Assembly: GCA_963835825.1 (NCBI GenBank)
Contig: CAWIGZ010000001.1
Coordinates: 496,001 to 560,000, forward strand
Source of the DNA: JADGRB01 sp963835825
GTDB taxonomy: Bacteria; Myxococcota_A; Polyangia; Fen-1088
Direction of reading: 5' to 3'
DNA length: 64,000 nucleotides
Shown here: piece by piece, positions 31,890 to 40,584 of the stretch
Numbering within the stretch: the first letter of the stretch is position 1
How the letters are laid out: each line of letters begins with the position of its first letter
Notes under the pieces: model-generated
Told to the model about the DNA's origin: nothing
What the model saw: the letters and a program-made list of their open reading frames with translations, nothing else
Databases searched by the model: none
Made by a program: the position numbers and the translations under genes

Positions 31890-32926
31890 GCACCGACGTC
31901 AAGCTCGGGGACCCTCAGAAGGTCCCCGCTCCCCCCCGCCAAGGACGGAGCCAGGCGGAGCCCGGCTCCGTCCACGCGAACCTGGCGATTGAGACGGGCG
32001 GAATCGCCTTTCGTAATCCGGTGTTGACCGCTTCGGGCACGTTCGGCTACGGCAAGGAGTTCGAGCAGCTGACCGACCTCGCGGCGCTGGGCGGGCTCGT
32101 CACCAAGGGGATCTCGCCGAAGCCCCGGTTCGGCAACGCCACCCCGCGGATCTGCGAGACGGCCTCCGGCATGCTCAACTCGATCGGCCTCGAGAACGTC
32201 GGGGTCGAGGGGTTCGAGCGCGAGAAGCTCCCCTACCTGCGTGGCTGCGGGACCCGCGTGCTGGTGAACTTCTTCGGCACCACCTTCGACGAGTACGTCG
32301 ACTGCGGGGCGCGGCTCGACCGCCTCGACGGCGTCGACGGGCTGGAGATGAACGTCTCCTGCCCCAACATCAAGGCGGGCGGGATCGAGTTCGGGACCGA
32401 TCCGCGCGTGCTGCGCGATCTCGTGCGCGCCTGCCGCGAGGTGGTCAAAAAGCCGCTCTGGATCAAGCTGACGCCCAACACCTCGGACATCGTCGCGCTG
32501 GCCAAGGCCTGCGCCGACGGCGGCGCCGACGGCCTGTCGATCATCAATACCATCACCGGGATGGCCATCGACGCCCGCACGCGGAAGCCGAAGATCGCGA
32601 CCATCTTTGGCGGGCTGTCGGGGCCGGCCATCAAGCCGATCGCGCTGCGGATGGTCTATCAGGTGAAGCGGGCGGGGGTGCCGCTGCCGATCTCCGGCAT
32701 CGGCGGAATCCAGGACGCCACGGACGCCATCGAATTCTTCCTGGCCGGGGCCAGCACCGTACAGATCGGCACGCAAAGCTTCGTCGACCCGGACGCTTCG
32801 GGGCACATCGTCCGCGATCTCGCCGACCGCCTGCGGCGCCGACGGAATCAGCGACGTGCGCGAGCTCGTCGGCGCCCTGCGCGTCGGGTGAAAACCAGCC
32901 GCCGCGAGCGCAACCTTTCCGCTTGA
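31886..32926 (+). CDS. pyrD: Dihydroorotate dehydrogenase, class 1B catalytic subunit (C-terminal frameshift)
   Basis: ATG 31886 overlaps the pyrK stop. The flavin barrel is complete: FRNPVLTASGTFGYG, VTKGISPKPR, LEMNVSCPN with the catalytic Cys, WIKLTPN, and PISGIGGIQDATDAIEFFLAGA. The N-terminus is about 25 residues longer than usual and coincides with a palindromic repeat (31901-31973). The last 30 residues are Arg-rich nonsense; in the next frame they read GISDVRELVGALRVG with a stop at 32891, giving 334 residues. The break (32822-32841) is one extra base. The enzyme performs the fourth step of pyrimidine synthesis. Confidence 0.88.
   Translation: MSTDVKLGDPQKVPAPPRQGRSQAEPGSVHANLAIETGGIAFRNPVLTASGTFGYGKEFEQLTDLAALGGLVTKGISPKPRFGNATPRICETASGMLNSIGLENVGVEGFEREKLPYLRGCGTRVLVNFFGTTFDEYVDCGARLDRLDGVDGLEMNVSCPNIKAGGIEFGTDPRVLRDLVRACREVVKKPLWIKLTPNTSDIVALAKACADGGADGLSIINTITGMAIDARTRKPKIATIFGGLSGPAIKPIALRMVYQVKRAGVPLPISGIGGIQDATDAIEFFLAGASTVQIGTQSFVDPDASGHIVRDLADRLRRRRNQRRARARRRPARRVKTSRRERNLSA
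31901..31973. repeat. Palindromic repeat copy inside the pyrD 5' end
   Basis: GGGGACC/GGTCCCC (31907-31913 and 31921-31927) forms one hairpin, followed by a C-rich tract and a second perfect 10-base stem (31943-31952 with 31964-31973). The order hairpin, C-tract, hairpin and the CGGGGACCCT core match the repeats at 39703-39910 and 54601. It is translated in frame as part of the PyrD leader. Confidence 0.5.
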
Positions 32927-32995
32927 CTGCCCAGGGTTACGACGATTTAACTGTTGCGAAACTGGTTCGAAACATTGACGCGTTAGCGTGAACAA

Positions 32996-33334
32996 ATGAA
33001 GAAGATCGAGGCCATCATCAAGCCGTTCAAGCTGGACGATGTGAAGGATCGTCTTCGCGAGGTCGGCGTGCAGGGAATGACGGTTTACGAGGTCAAGGGC
33101 TTCGGCCGGACCGGCGGTAAAAAAGAGGTCTACCGCGGCTCGGCTTACGTCGTAGATTTCGTCCCCAAGGTTCGCATCGAGATCGTCGTCAAGGACGACA
33201 TCGTCCGCGACGTCGTCGAAGCGATCATGTCGGTGGCCCGCACGGGCCGCATCGGTGACGGCAAGATTTTCGTGACTCCAGTGGAAGAAGCCATTCGTAT
33301 CCGCACCGGTGAACGGGGCGAGGATGCCCTGTAA
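32996..33334 (+). CDS. glnB: Nitrogen regulatory protein P-II
   Basis: 112 residues, the exact family length. MKKIEAIIKPFKLDDVKDRL starts it, the T-loop contains Tyr51 in EVYRGSAYVVDFVPK, and the B- and C-loop motifs are VEAIMSVARTGRIGDGKIFV and PVEEAIRIRTGE. P-II senses 2-oxoglutarate and ATP/ADP and controls glutamine synthetase and nitrogen gene expression; Tyr51 is the uridylylation site. glnA follows 105 bases downstream, the standard pairing. Confidence 0.95.
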   Translation: MKKIEAIIKPFKLDDVKDRLREVGVQGMTVYEVKGFGRTGGKKEVYRGSAYVVDFVPKVRIEIVVKDDIVRDVVEAIMSVARTGRIGDGKIFVTPVEEAIRIRTGERGEDAL

Positions 33335-33439
33335 AAGCGCGCGGTAAAAGCCGCTAAAACAGGCGCTGCTCGCGCGCTTCGTCGAAGCCAGAGAATTTTC
33401 GGGAACCACCAACCAACACCACGGAACAGGGGAACTGAA

Positions 33440-34852
33440 ATGACTCCAGCTGACGCACTGAAATTGGCCGAGCAGAGCGGCGCCAAGATGGTCGACTTCA
33501 AGTTCGTCGACCTCCTGGGGATCTGGCAGCACACCACGATGCCGATCTCCAAGCTCAGCGCCGAGGTCTTCAAGGACGGCTACTTCTTCGACGGCAGCTC
33601 GATCCGCGGCTGGCAGCCCATTCACGCCTCCGACATGATCTTCATCCCCGACGCCGGCTCGGCGGTGATGGACCCCTTCTTCAAGCTGTCGACGCTGTCG
33701 CTCACCTGCGACATCGTCGACGCGATCACCAAGCAGCCCTACTCGCGCGATCCGCGCACGATCGCGGCCAAGGCCGAGGCGTACCTGAAGTCGACCGGCA
33801 TCGGTGACACCTCGTACTTCGGCCCCGAGCCGGAGTTCTTCGTGTTCGACGAGGTCCGCTACTCCGAGGGCCCGAACCGCTCCAGCTACATGGTCGATTC
33901 GATCGAGGGGCGCTGGAACACCGATCGCGAGGAGGGGCCGAACCTCGGCTACAAGCCGCCGCACAAGGGGGGCTACTTCCCGGTTCCGCCGACGGACACG
34001 CTGCACGATCTGCGCGCCGACATGGCGATGACGCTGGAGGCGGTTGGGATCCCCGTCGAGGTGTTCCACCACGAGGTCGCGACCGGCGGCCAGTGCGAGC
34101 TGTCGATGAAGTTCAACAGCCTCAAGAAGATGGCTGACTGGACCATGTGGTACAAGTACGTGGTCAAGAACGTCGCGCGCGCCAACGGGCGGACCGCGAC
34201 CTTCATGCCGAAGCCGATCTTCGGGGACAACGGCTCGGGCATGCACTGCCACCAGTCGATCTGGAAGGAAGAGAAGAACCTCTTCGCCGGCGACAAGTAC
34301 GCGGGCCTGTCGGACATGGCGCTCTACTACATCGGCGGCATCCTCAAGCACGCTCCGGCCCTCTGCGCGATCACCAACCCGGGCACCAACAGCTACAAGC
34401 GGCTGGTGCCGGGCTACGAGGCGCCGGTCAACCTGGCCTACTCGTCCCGCAACCGGTCGGCGTCGGTCCGTATCCCCATCGGCGGCAGCTCGCCGAAGGC
34501 CAAGCGGCTCGAGTTTCGCTGCCCCGACCCGACCGCCAACCCGTACATCGCCTTCGCGGCCATGCTGATGGCCGGGCTCGACGGCATCCAGAACAAGATC
34601 GATCCGGGCAAGCCGCTCGACAAGGACATCTACGCGCTGTCTCCGGAGGAGTCGAAGGACGTTCCCAAGGCCCCCGGCTCGTTGGACGAGGCGCTTCGGG
34701 CGCTCGAAAAGGATCACGCCTTCCTGCTCAAGGGTGACGTCTTCACGCCGGACGTCATCTCGACGTGGCTCGACTACAAGCGCGAGAACGAAGTGGACGC
34801 CATGCGCCTCCGCCCGCACCCGTACGAGTTCGCCCTCTATTTCGACAACTAG
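33440..34852 (+). CDS. glnA: Glutamine synthetase type I
   Basis: 470 residues. Ligands and motifs are intact: FFDGSSIRGWQ, FGPEPEFFVFD, HHEVATGGQCEL, NGSGMHCHQSIWK, NPGTNSYKRLVPGYEAPV, and RNRSASVRIP. The Tyr in DKDIYALSPEE matches the adenylylation site of GS-I-beta enzymes. It makes glutamine from glutamate, ammonia and ATP as a dodecamer. Its position behind glnB suggests joint nitrogen control. No frame disturbance. Confidence 0.96.
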   Translation: MTPADALKLAEQSGAKMVDFKFVDLLGIWQHTTMPISKLSAEVFKDGYFFDGSSIRGWQPIHASDMIFIPDAGSAVMDPFFKLSTLSLTCDIVDAITKQPYSRDPRTIAAKAEAYLKSTGIGDTSYFGPEPEFFVFDEVRYSEGPNRSSYMVDSIEGRWNTDREEGPNLGYKPPHKGGYFPVPPTDTLHDLRADMAMTLEAVGIPVEVFHHEVATGGQCELSMKFNSLKKMADWTMWYKYVVKNVARANGRTATFMPKPIFGDNGSGMHCHQSIWKEEKNLFAGDKYAGLSDMALYYIGGILKHAPALCAITNPGTNSYKRLVPGYEAPVNLAYSSRNRSASVRIPIGGSSPKAKRLEFRCPDPTANPYIAFAAMLMAGLDGIQNKIDPGKPLDKDIYALSPEESKDVPKAPGSLDEALRALEKDHAFLLKGDVFTPDVISTWLDYKRENEVDAMRLRPHPYEFALYFDN

Positions 34853-35011
34853 GGACGATCGGCTCGTCCGACGTAAGTGGGGCTTTCCGACGCAGCTCCG
34901 AGAGACAAGGCGCCGTTCCTGAAATGGGAGCGGCCCCTTAGCCTTTGACGGGGAACTGACGCTGCCCTAAGATTCGAAGTCCGCGGAAGCCCCCAACGCT
35001 CCGCAAATCCC

Positions 35012-35917
35012 ATGGGTGGGCTCTCTTTCAGCGACCGAGCCAGGCGCTCGATGTGGCGGATCGTCCCCAAACGCGCCGTGTCGAAAGCTATTGGCTGGGG
35101 CGCGAGCCGCGGCCTGCCGCCGAGCCTGCGCGGCAAGATGCTGTCGCGGTTCGCGCGGGCCTACGGGATGGATCTGGGCGAGGCGGAGAAGCCGCTCAAC
35201 GATTACGCCGACTTCGACGAGCTCTTCACCCGCCGCCTGCGCGCCGGCGCCCGCCCGATCGCCGACGAACCGGGGGGGATCGTCTCGCCGGCCGACGGAA
35301 TCGTGGTGGAGTGCGGCCTGGCCACCTCCGGAAAGCTGATTCAAGCGAAGGGAACGCTTTTCGACCTGGCCGAGTTGCTGAGCGACAGGGAGATCGCCGC
35401 GCGGCTGCTGGGAGGCGCGTACCTCATCACCTATCTGTCGCCGAAGGACTACCACCGGGTGCATTCGCCTGTCGGAGGGCGCGTCATCGGGTGGCGCCAC
35501 ATTCCTGGCAGCCTCTTCTCCGTGGGCGCCAAGAGCGTCGCCTCGGAGCCGGGCCTCTTCGTCCGCAACGAGCGCTTCGTGACGCTCATCGAGATGGACG
35601 ACGGCGGGCTCTGCGCGGTCGTCATGGTGGCGGCAATCGGCGTCGGGCACGTGACGGTGTCGTATGATGAAGATGTGGCCACGCACCGGCGGCGATTCTC
35701 GCGGGCGGCCGTCCGCCACCGTCACTACGATGTCCCGAAGACCATTCGACGCGGCGAAGAGCTGGGAGTTTTTCATCTCGGCTCGACGACGATCCTGGTC
35801 TTCGAGCCCGGCCGGGTAGAGCTCGGCAGCTTCGCCCCCGGCGAGGCCATGAAGATGGGCATCGCCATCGGGCGTTCCCGCGCGATGAACGCCGTTCCCG
35901 CGGTACCGCGAGGCTGA
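35012..35917 (+). CDS. psd: Phosphatidylserine decarboxylase proenzyme
   Basis: 301 residues. FTRRLRAGARPI, VSPADGIV, YLSPKDYHRVHSPVGGRV and the self-cleavage site LGST in FHLGSTTILVFEPG identify the proenzyme, whose Ser becomes the pyruvoyl group. It converts phosphatidylserine to phosphatidylethanolamine at the inner membrane. The stop overlaps the start of the next gene by one base (TGATG). Confidence 0.93.
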   Translation: MGGLSFSDRARRSMWRIVPKRAVSKAIGWGASRGLPPSLRGKMLSRFARAYGMDLGEAEKPLNDYADFDELFTRRLRAGARPIADEPGGIVSPADGIVVECGLATSGKLIQAKGTLFDLAELLSDREIAARLLGGAYLITYLSPKDYHRVHSPVGGRVIGWRHIPGSLFSVGAKSVASEPGLFVRNERFVTLIEMDDGGLCAVVMVAAIGVGHVTVSYDEDVATHRRRFSRAAVRHRHYDVPKTIRRGEELGVFHLGSTTILVFEPGRVELGSFAPGEAMKMGIAIGRSRAMNAVPAVPRG

Positions 35918-37869
35918 TGGCCGTGTCCAAAGCCCACGACGAGAACTCCCGGCCCAGCGTTTCGCCTGACGATCAGGCGACGCCCGCGCCGGTCGCCGAG
36001 GACCTGCAGAGCGCCAAGCTTGCGATAACCTCCGGTGCCGCTCGCCGTCCGCGCGTGGGGTCGGCCGTTTCGCGTGAGCGCAGCGGGCCGATCGGGATCG
36101 CCAGCGGGGACTTTTCGACGCCGTCGGTGCGGCGGCGGACCATCACCCAGCCGCGCGGAACACCGGCGGTGGGCGTCCCTCTCTCCTTGCCCATTGTCGC
36201 CGAGCCTGAACCGGCCGAGCCTGAACCGGCCGAGCCCGAACCCGCCAAGCCCCAATCCGCCGAGCCCGCTCTGCTCGAACCTGCGACAGCCACGGCGCCG
36301 CTGCCGGTCCAGCACCCGTCGCCGGCGGAAACTCCACCTCCGGTGGGCGCCACGCCTGTCGATCTCGTCGACGGTGGTATTTCTGGCCAGGCTTCGGGAG
36401 CGGCACCGCCGGCGGCCGACAGCCCGTTCGGCGCGACGCCGGTGGACGGAGAGGCCTCTGCCCTGGCGGCCGAGGCGGCCGCTGTTCGTGCCCTCGATTC
36501 GGGTCCGCTCACCCCGCCGCCCGAGCTCGTTCATGCCGACCCGACTCCGCCGCCCCGCCCGAAGGACGGGGCGCCCGCCCAGTTCCCCAAGACCGTACCG
36601 ACACCGCGGCCCGAGGAGTCGCAACCGACTCCCCCTCCGGTGATCGTCTCCGCGGTCACCGCGGCACCTCCGCCTCCACCTCCGGAGCCGCTGGAAGCGC
36701 CGGCCGTCGACGTGGAGGGCGCGCTTCCGGTGCGGGCCATGGCAAGCGACGGCAGCGTCGCGTCGTCGGATCTGGCCAACCCGATCGGAGCGCCCACTCC
36801 GCTGCCCGCTCCTGAGAACGAGGTCGATCTCCAGGGCCCCGATGAGCTGGAGGTCGACGAGGGCGCCGAGGCTACCCTGCTGGCCGATGCCGAGCCGACG
36901 CCGCCTCCCACGCCCCGTTCCGCCGTAACGCCGGCCCCGACGCCGCCGCCCATTCCCGGGCTGTTCCTCAAGACGCCCGGCCTCGAGAAGACGCCCGGCC
37001 CCGAGCTGAAGCCCGCCACGCCACCTCCGGTCGAGGAGCCCCACGGGCCACTCCTTCCGGCGCTTCCGATCCTTCCCGAGGCGCTCTCGCAGCGGCCGCG
37101 TCGACCGAAGCGATCGAAGCCCTGGTTCGAGGAGGTCTTCGACGAGGATTACCTTCGCACGCTCCCGTTCATGCGCGCCGATCAGACGCTGCGTGAGGTG
37201 GAGTTCATCGCGGACGCGTTGGCCGCGGCACCGGGCTCGGAGATCCTCGACGTCGCCTGCGGCTATGGCCGGCACGCCATCGAGCTGGTCCAGCGCGGCT
37301 TCAACGTCACCGGTCTCGATCTCTCGCTACCGCTCCTGATCCGGGCGGCCGACGAGGCCCAGCGGCGCGCGCTGTCGGTGAACTTCGTCCACGCCGATAT
37401 GCGCGAGATGGCGTTCGAAAAGCAGTTCGACAGCGCCTACTCGATGTTGACGTCCTTCGGCTATTTCGACGAGGAGACGAACCTGCGCGTCGCCGAGCGG
37501 ATCGGGCGCGCCCTCAAGCCCGGGGGCCGTTTTCTGCTCGACATCTTGAATCGCGACTATGTGGTCGCGGATCTGCCGGTCCGCGTCTGGTGGGAGGGGA
37601 CCGGGTGCGTGGTTCTGGAGGAGGTCGACTTCAACTTCCACACCAGCCGAATCAACACCCACCGCTCGATCGTGTTCGAGGATGGTCGGCAGCTGGAGCA
37701 GGAGCTCTCGGTCCGGGCCTACAGCCTGCACGAGATCGGGCGGCTCTTGCGTCAAGCCGGCTTCCGCGTGATTGACGTCTCAGGCGGTTTGGCGACGCGG
37801 GGCGACTTCTTTGGCAGCGCTTCCCGCAACCTGCTGATCGTGGCCGAAAAGCGCGAAGACGAAGGCTGA
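35917..37869 (+). CDS. SAM-dependent methyltransferase with long Pro/Ala-rich N-terminus
   Basis: 650 residues. Residues 1-~390 are a low-complexity Pro/Ala/Glu/Thr region with units like EPEPAEPEPAKP and PTPPPxPR. From about 400 on there is a class I methyltransferase: ILDVACGYGRHAIEL (motif I), VTGLDLSLPLL, VNFVHADMREM, SAYSMLTSFGYF and LKPGGRFLLDIL. The catalytic part alone is common; the long disordered leader is unusual and suggests tethering or phosphorylation. It is coupled to psd by a one-base overlap, so a lipid-related substrate is possible but not shown. Confidence 0.75.
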   Translation: MAVSKAHDENSRPSVSPDDQATPAPVAEDLQSAKLAITSGAARRPRVGSAVSRERSGPIGIASGDFSTPSVRRRTITQPRGTPAVGVPLSLPIVAEPEPAEPEPAEPEPAKPQSAEPALLEPATATAPLPVQHPSPAETPPPVGATPVDLVDGGISGQASGAAPPAADSPFGATPVDGEASALAAEAAAVRALDSGPLTPPPELVHADPTPPPRPKDGAPAQFPKTVPTPRPEESQPTPPPVIVSAVTAAPPPPPPEPLEAPAVDVEGALPVRAMASDGSVASSDLANPIGAPTPLPAPENEVDLQGPDELEVDEGAEATLLADAEPTPPPTPRSAVTPAPTPPPIPGLFLKTPGLEKTPGPELKPATPPPVEEPHGPLLPALPILPEALSQRPRRPKRSKPWFEEVFDEDYLRTLPFMRADQTLREVEFIADALAAAPGSEILDVACGYGRHAIELVQRGFNVTGLDLSLPLLIRAADEAQRRALSVNFVHADMREMAFEKQFDSAYSMLTSFGYFDEETNLRVAERIGRALKPGGRFLLDILNRDYVVADLPVRVWWEGTGCVVLEEVDFNFHTSRINTHRSIVFEDGRQLEQELSVRAYSLHEIGRLLRQAGFRVIDVSGGLATRGDFFGSASRNLLIVAEKREDEG

Positions 37870-38098
37870 TCTTCCGCCTCTCTGACGCGTCGCGCCGGTA
37901 CCTCCAAAATCCCGTTGCGCGGCCATTGTGCTTGTGTCAGCGCTCCCCATCTTCCCGGGCGTGCGCACCTTGCAACCAAAGCGTCGGCGCAAGCATCAGA
38001 GTCTACGAGGCGTGGAGCGGTCTGACCCGGAATATTTTTCAACCCAGGTCCGTATATCCCTTACAGGTCCGAAGGTGTCTGGATCGCGACGCGGCTCG

Positions 38099-39704
38099 AT
38101 GGAGATGAGCACAATGAGCGCACGAGGAATCAAAGTGAAACTGGCCCGCAAGGGTCGTCCGTCCGAGGCGGGCCGTAAACCGGCGTCGACATTGGGACGT
38201 CGTCCGGCGCGGGACGCCAAGGCCAAGGTTCCCGCGACGCGACCGGTCCCCGCCAACGATACGCTGCCGCTGTCGGCCGAGGCGATGGGCCTGCCTGCCG
38301 GTGACCCCTCGGTGGAGGAGATCGAGGTCGAAGGCGTCCTCGGCGCGACCCCAGGCGTCGAGATCGAGACCGACGAGACCGACGAGGTGGCCAGCGACGT
38401 CCGCGTCGCGGCGGCCGCCGACGAGGAGAGCGAATCCGAAGAGGACGACGAGGAGGACGCGGAGGAGGAGGATGCGGCCCCCGAGGTCACCGCCAAGAAG
38501 AAGGTCCGCGGCGACGAAGAGCCCGCCAGCTTCCTGGCGATGTACTTCCGCGACATGGCGGAGCTGGACGTCTTGCGTCCCGAGCAGGAGTTCGAGACGG
38601 CGCGAAACATCGAGGAGATGGAGCTCCAGCTCTGGAAGACCATTCTGGGGTTCGCGCCGGGGACCGACTGGATCCTCGACGTGGTCGAGCGCGAGGTCGG
38701 CAAGCCGCTTCCCGAGGCGAAGCTCCACCGGGCGGCCGCGGCGCGGGCGCGGCACAAATCATCGATCCCCGAGCGCGCCCGGTTCGAAAAGACGGCGACT
38801 GCGCTGGCGACGAAGCTCCGGGTGCTGGACATCGATCGGATCTTCCTCGACGCGGCGTTGACCGAGATTCAGCGTGTCGGTCGCGGGGTGCAGGGCCTTC
38901 CTTTCGAAGGGACGGTGCCGTTCTCGACCTCGACGAAGGCGTTCTCGCGACTTCGTGAAGGCGGTCGGGGGCAAGGCGTTTCGTCTCAAGGCGGCGAAGA
39001 ACGAGTTCGTCAAGGCGAACCTCCGGCTGGTCGTGTCCATCGCCCGGCGGTTCAACCACGGTCGCCTGCCGCTCGCCGACCTCATTCAGGAGGGGAACAT
39101 CGGTCTCATGAAGGCGGTCGAGCGGTACGACTACCGCCGCGGCTTCCGCTTCTCGACGTATGCGAGCTGGTGGATTCGTCACGCGATCAGCCGCGCCCTG
39201 GCCGACAAGGGGCGGGCGGTTCGGCTGCCGGTCCACATGATCGACGCCTATCACCGCATCGCGAAGTCGCAGCGCGAGCTGCAGTCGAAGCTCGAACGGG
39301 TGCCGAGCACGCAGGAGATTGCTGCCGCCACCGGAATCGAGGCCGAAAAGCTGGAGAAGATGAAGACGTTCTTGTCGGAGACGCCCGTGTCGCTCGACCG
39401 GCCAATCTCGGACGAGGACGGACGGCGCCTCATCGACGTGCTCGTCGATCCGAACGAGGGACCGGCGGTGCCTGACCAGATGGCGTCGACGGAGACACAG
39501 AGCGAGATGCTCAAGTTCCTCTCTTCGCTCAAGCCGATCGAGGCCGACATCCTGCGCAAGCGCTTCGGCCTGGTGAATGACCGCGAGCGGACGCTCAAGG
39601 AGATCGGCGACGAATACCGACTGTCGCGCGAGCGCGTCCGGCAACTCCAGGAGCAGGCGCTGGTCAAGATGCGCCGCGCGATGGCCAAGCGCGAGTCTGT
39701 TTAA
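38099..39704 (+). CDS. Sigma-70 family RNA polymerase sigma factor (one frameshift)
   Basis: Reconstructed 534 residues. Starts at 38099 or, with a GGAG nine bases ahead, at 38114. An acidic leader (EESESEEDDEEDAEEED) precedes region 1.2-2.1. After a break near 38948 the second frame carries region 2 (NLRLVVSIARRFNHGRLPLA, DLIQEGNIGLMKAVERYDYR, RGFRFSTYASWWIRHAI), region 3 and region 4.2 (ERTLKEIGDEYRLSRERVRQ). It is a group 1/2-type sigma, possibly not the primary one as region 4 ends RVRQLQEQAL. One extra base separates the frames; an intact protein is expected. Confidence 0.82.
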
Positions 39705-39910
39705 GTTCGGGACCCTGAGAGGGTCCCGGGCCCCCCGCGATGAGGTCGGACGAGCAAAAGCTCGCCCGCCCTCGACGGGATCAAGTTCGGGACCCTGAGA
39801 GGGTCCCGGGCCCCCCGCGATGAGGTCGGACGAGCAAAAGCTCGCCCGCCCTCGACGGGATCAAGTTCGGGACCCTGAGAGGGTCCCGGGCCCCCCGCGA
39901 TGAGGTCGGA
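39703..39910. repeat. 80-bp tandem palindromic repeat, 2.6 copies
   Basis: Units start at 39703, 39783 and 39863 (the last is 48 bases); copies are essentially identical. Each unit has the hairpin GGGACCCT-GAG-AGGGTCCC (39709-39727 in unit 1), a CCCCCC tract, and a second small hairpin CGAGC-AAAA-GCTCG (39751-39764). It starts inside the sigma stop codon region, so it may act as a strong terminator. Relatives lie at 31901 and 54601. Confidence 0.85.
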
Positions 39911-40041
39911 TTCGGGAGGTTGCCGGGGGGACCTTCGTGGAAGCTCGTCCGCGATCGCGGGCGGCCTGCCTTGATGATCTGTTGACCGACCTGGCGTCGG
40001 GGGCTATGGTCGCTTTCTTCTCTCTCGGAGGCGAACACACG

Positions 40042-40470
40042 ATGAAGCGTGTCCTCGGTCTTGCCCTTTCCATGGCTGCGTTCGTTACGATTGCGGCGTG
40101 TACGCAGAGTGGCGGGCCGCTCAAAGTCGAGTCGGTCGAACCGGCGCAGGGGACCACTGCGGGTGGTGAGGAGATCTCCATCAATGGCGGAGGCTTCCAG
40201 CCGGGGAAGACTCAGGCCGAGGTGAAGTTCGGACACAAGAAGTCGGAGATCGTCACCATCGCCTCGAACAGCAAGATCCGCGTCGTGACGCCGCCGAACG
40301 AGAAGGGCCCCGTCGACGTCACCGTGATGTTCGACGACGGGAGCACCTTCAAGATTCCCAATGCCTTCCGCTACGTCGAGCCCGCTTCCGGCGACAACAC
40401 CCGCCAGGCGTTCTTCGGCGGCCAGAAGACCCCCGCCGGCGGCAAGATCGAAGTCGAGAAGAAGCAGTAA
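40042..40470 (+). CDS. Lipoprotein with IPT/TIG domain
   Basis: 142 residues from ATG 40042, with GGAG about 11 bases upstream. A signal sequence with TIAAC lipobox precedes a single IPT/TIG immunoglobulin-like domain: VESVEPAQGTTAGGEEISIN then GGGFQPGKTQAEVKFG and VDVTVMFDDG. Such domains occur on cell-surface receptors and secreted enzymes; here it stands alone. The C-terminus is Lys-rich. A short hairpin (about 40488-40520) follows the stop. Confidence 0.75.
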   Translation: MKRVLGLALSMAAFVTIAACTQSGGPLKVESVEPAQGTTAGGEEISINGGGFQPGKTQAEVKFGHKKSEIVTIASNSKIRVVTPPNEKGPVDVTVMFDDGSTFKIPNAFRYVEPASGDNTRQAFFGGQKTPAGGKIEVEKKQ

Positions 40471-40584
40471 CGCCCGTGCGGTGGCTCAGCCACCGACCCC
40501 TTCCGCACGAAGCAAGCGACCGTCCGCCAGACGAGTGAGCAGGCGGGTTGCACCAGCCGGGTCAGGCGAGGGACGCCTGGCGAA

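Noticed and set aside
31472..34819. Long minus-strand open frame across pyrD, glnB and glnA
   Set aside because: The plus-strand genes are unmistakable; the antisense frame has no domain or start signals.
39703..39910. CRISPR array
   Set aside because: Units are directly tandem without spacers, only 2.6 copies, and contain terminator-like hairpins; no cas gene is present.
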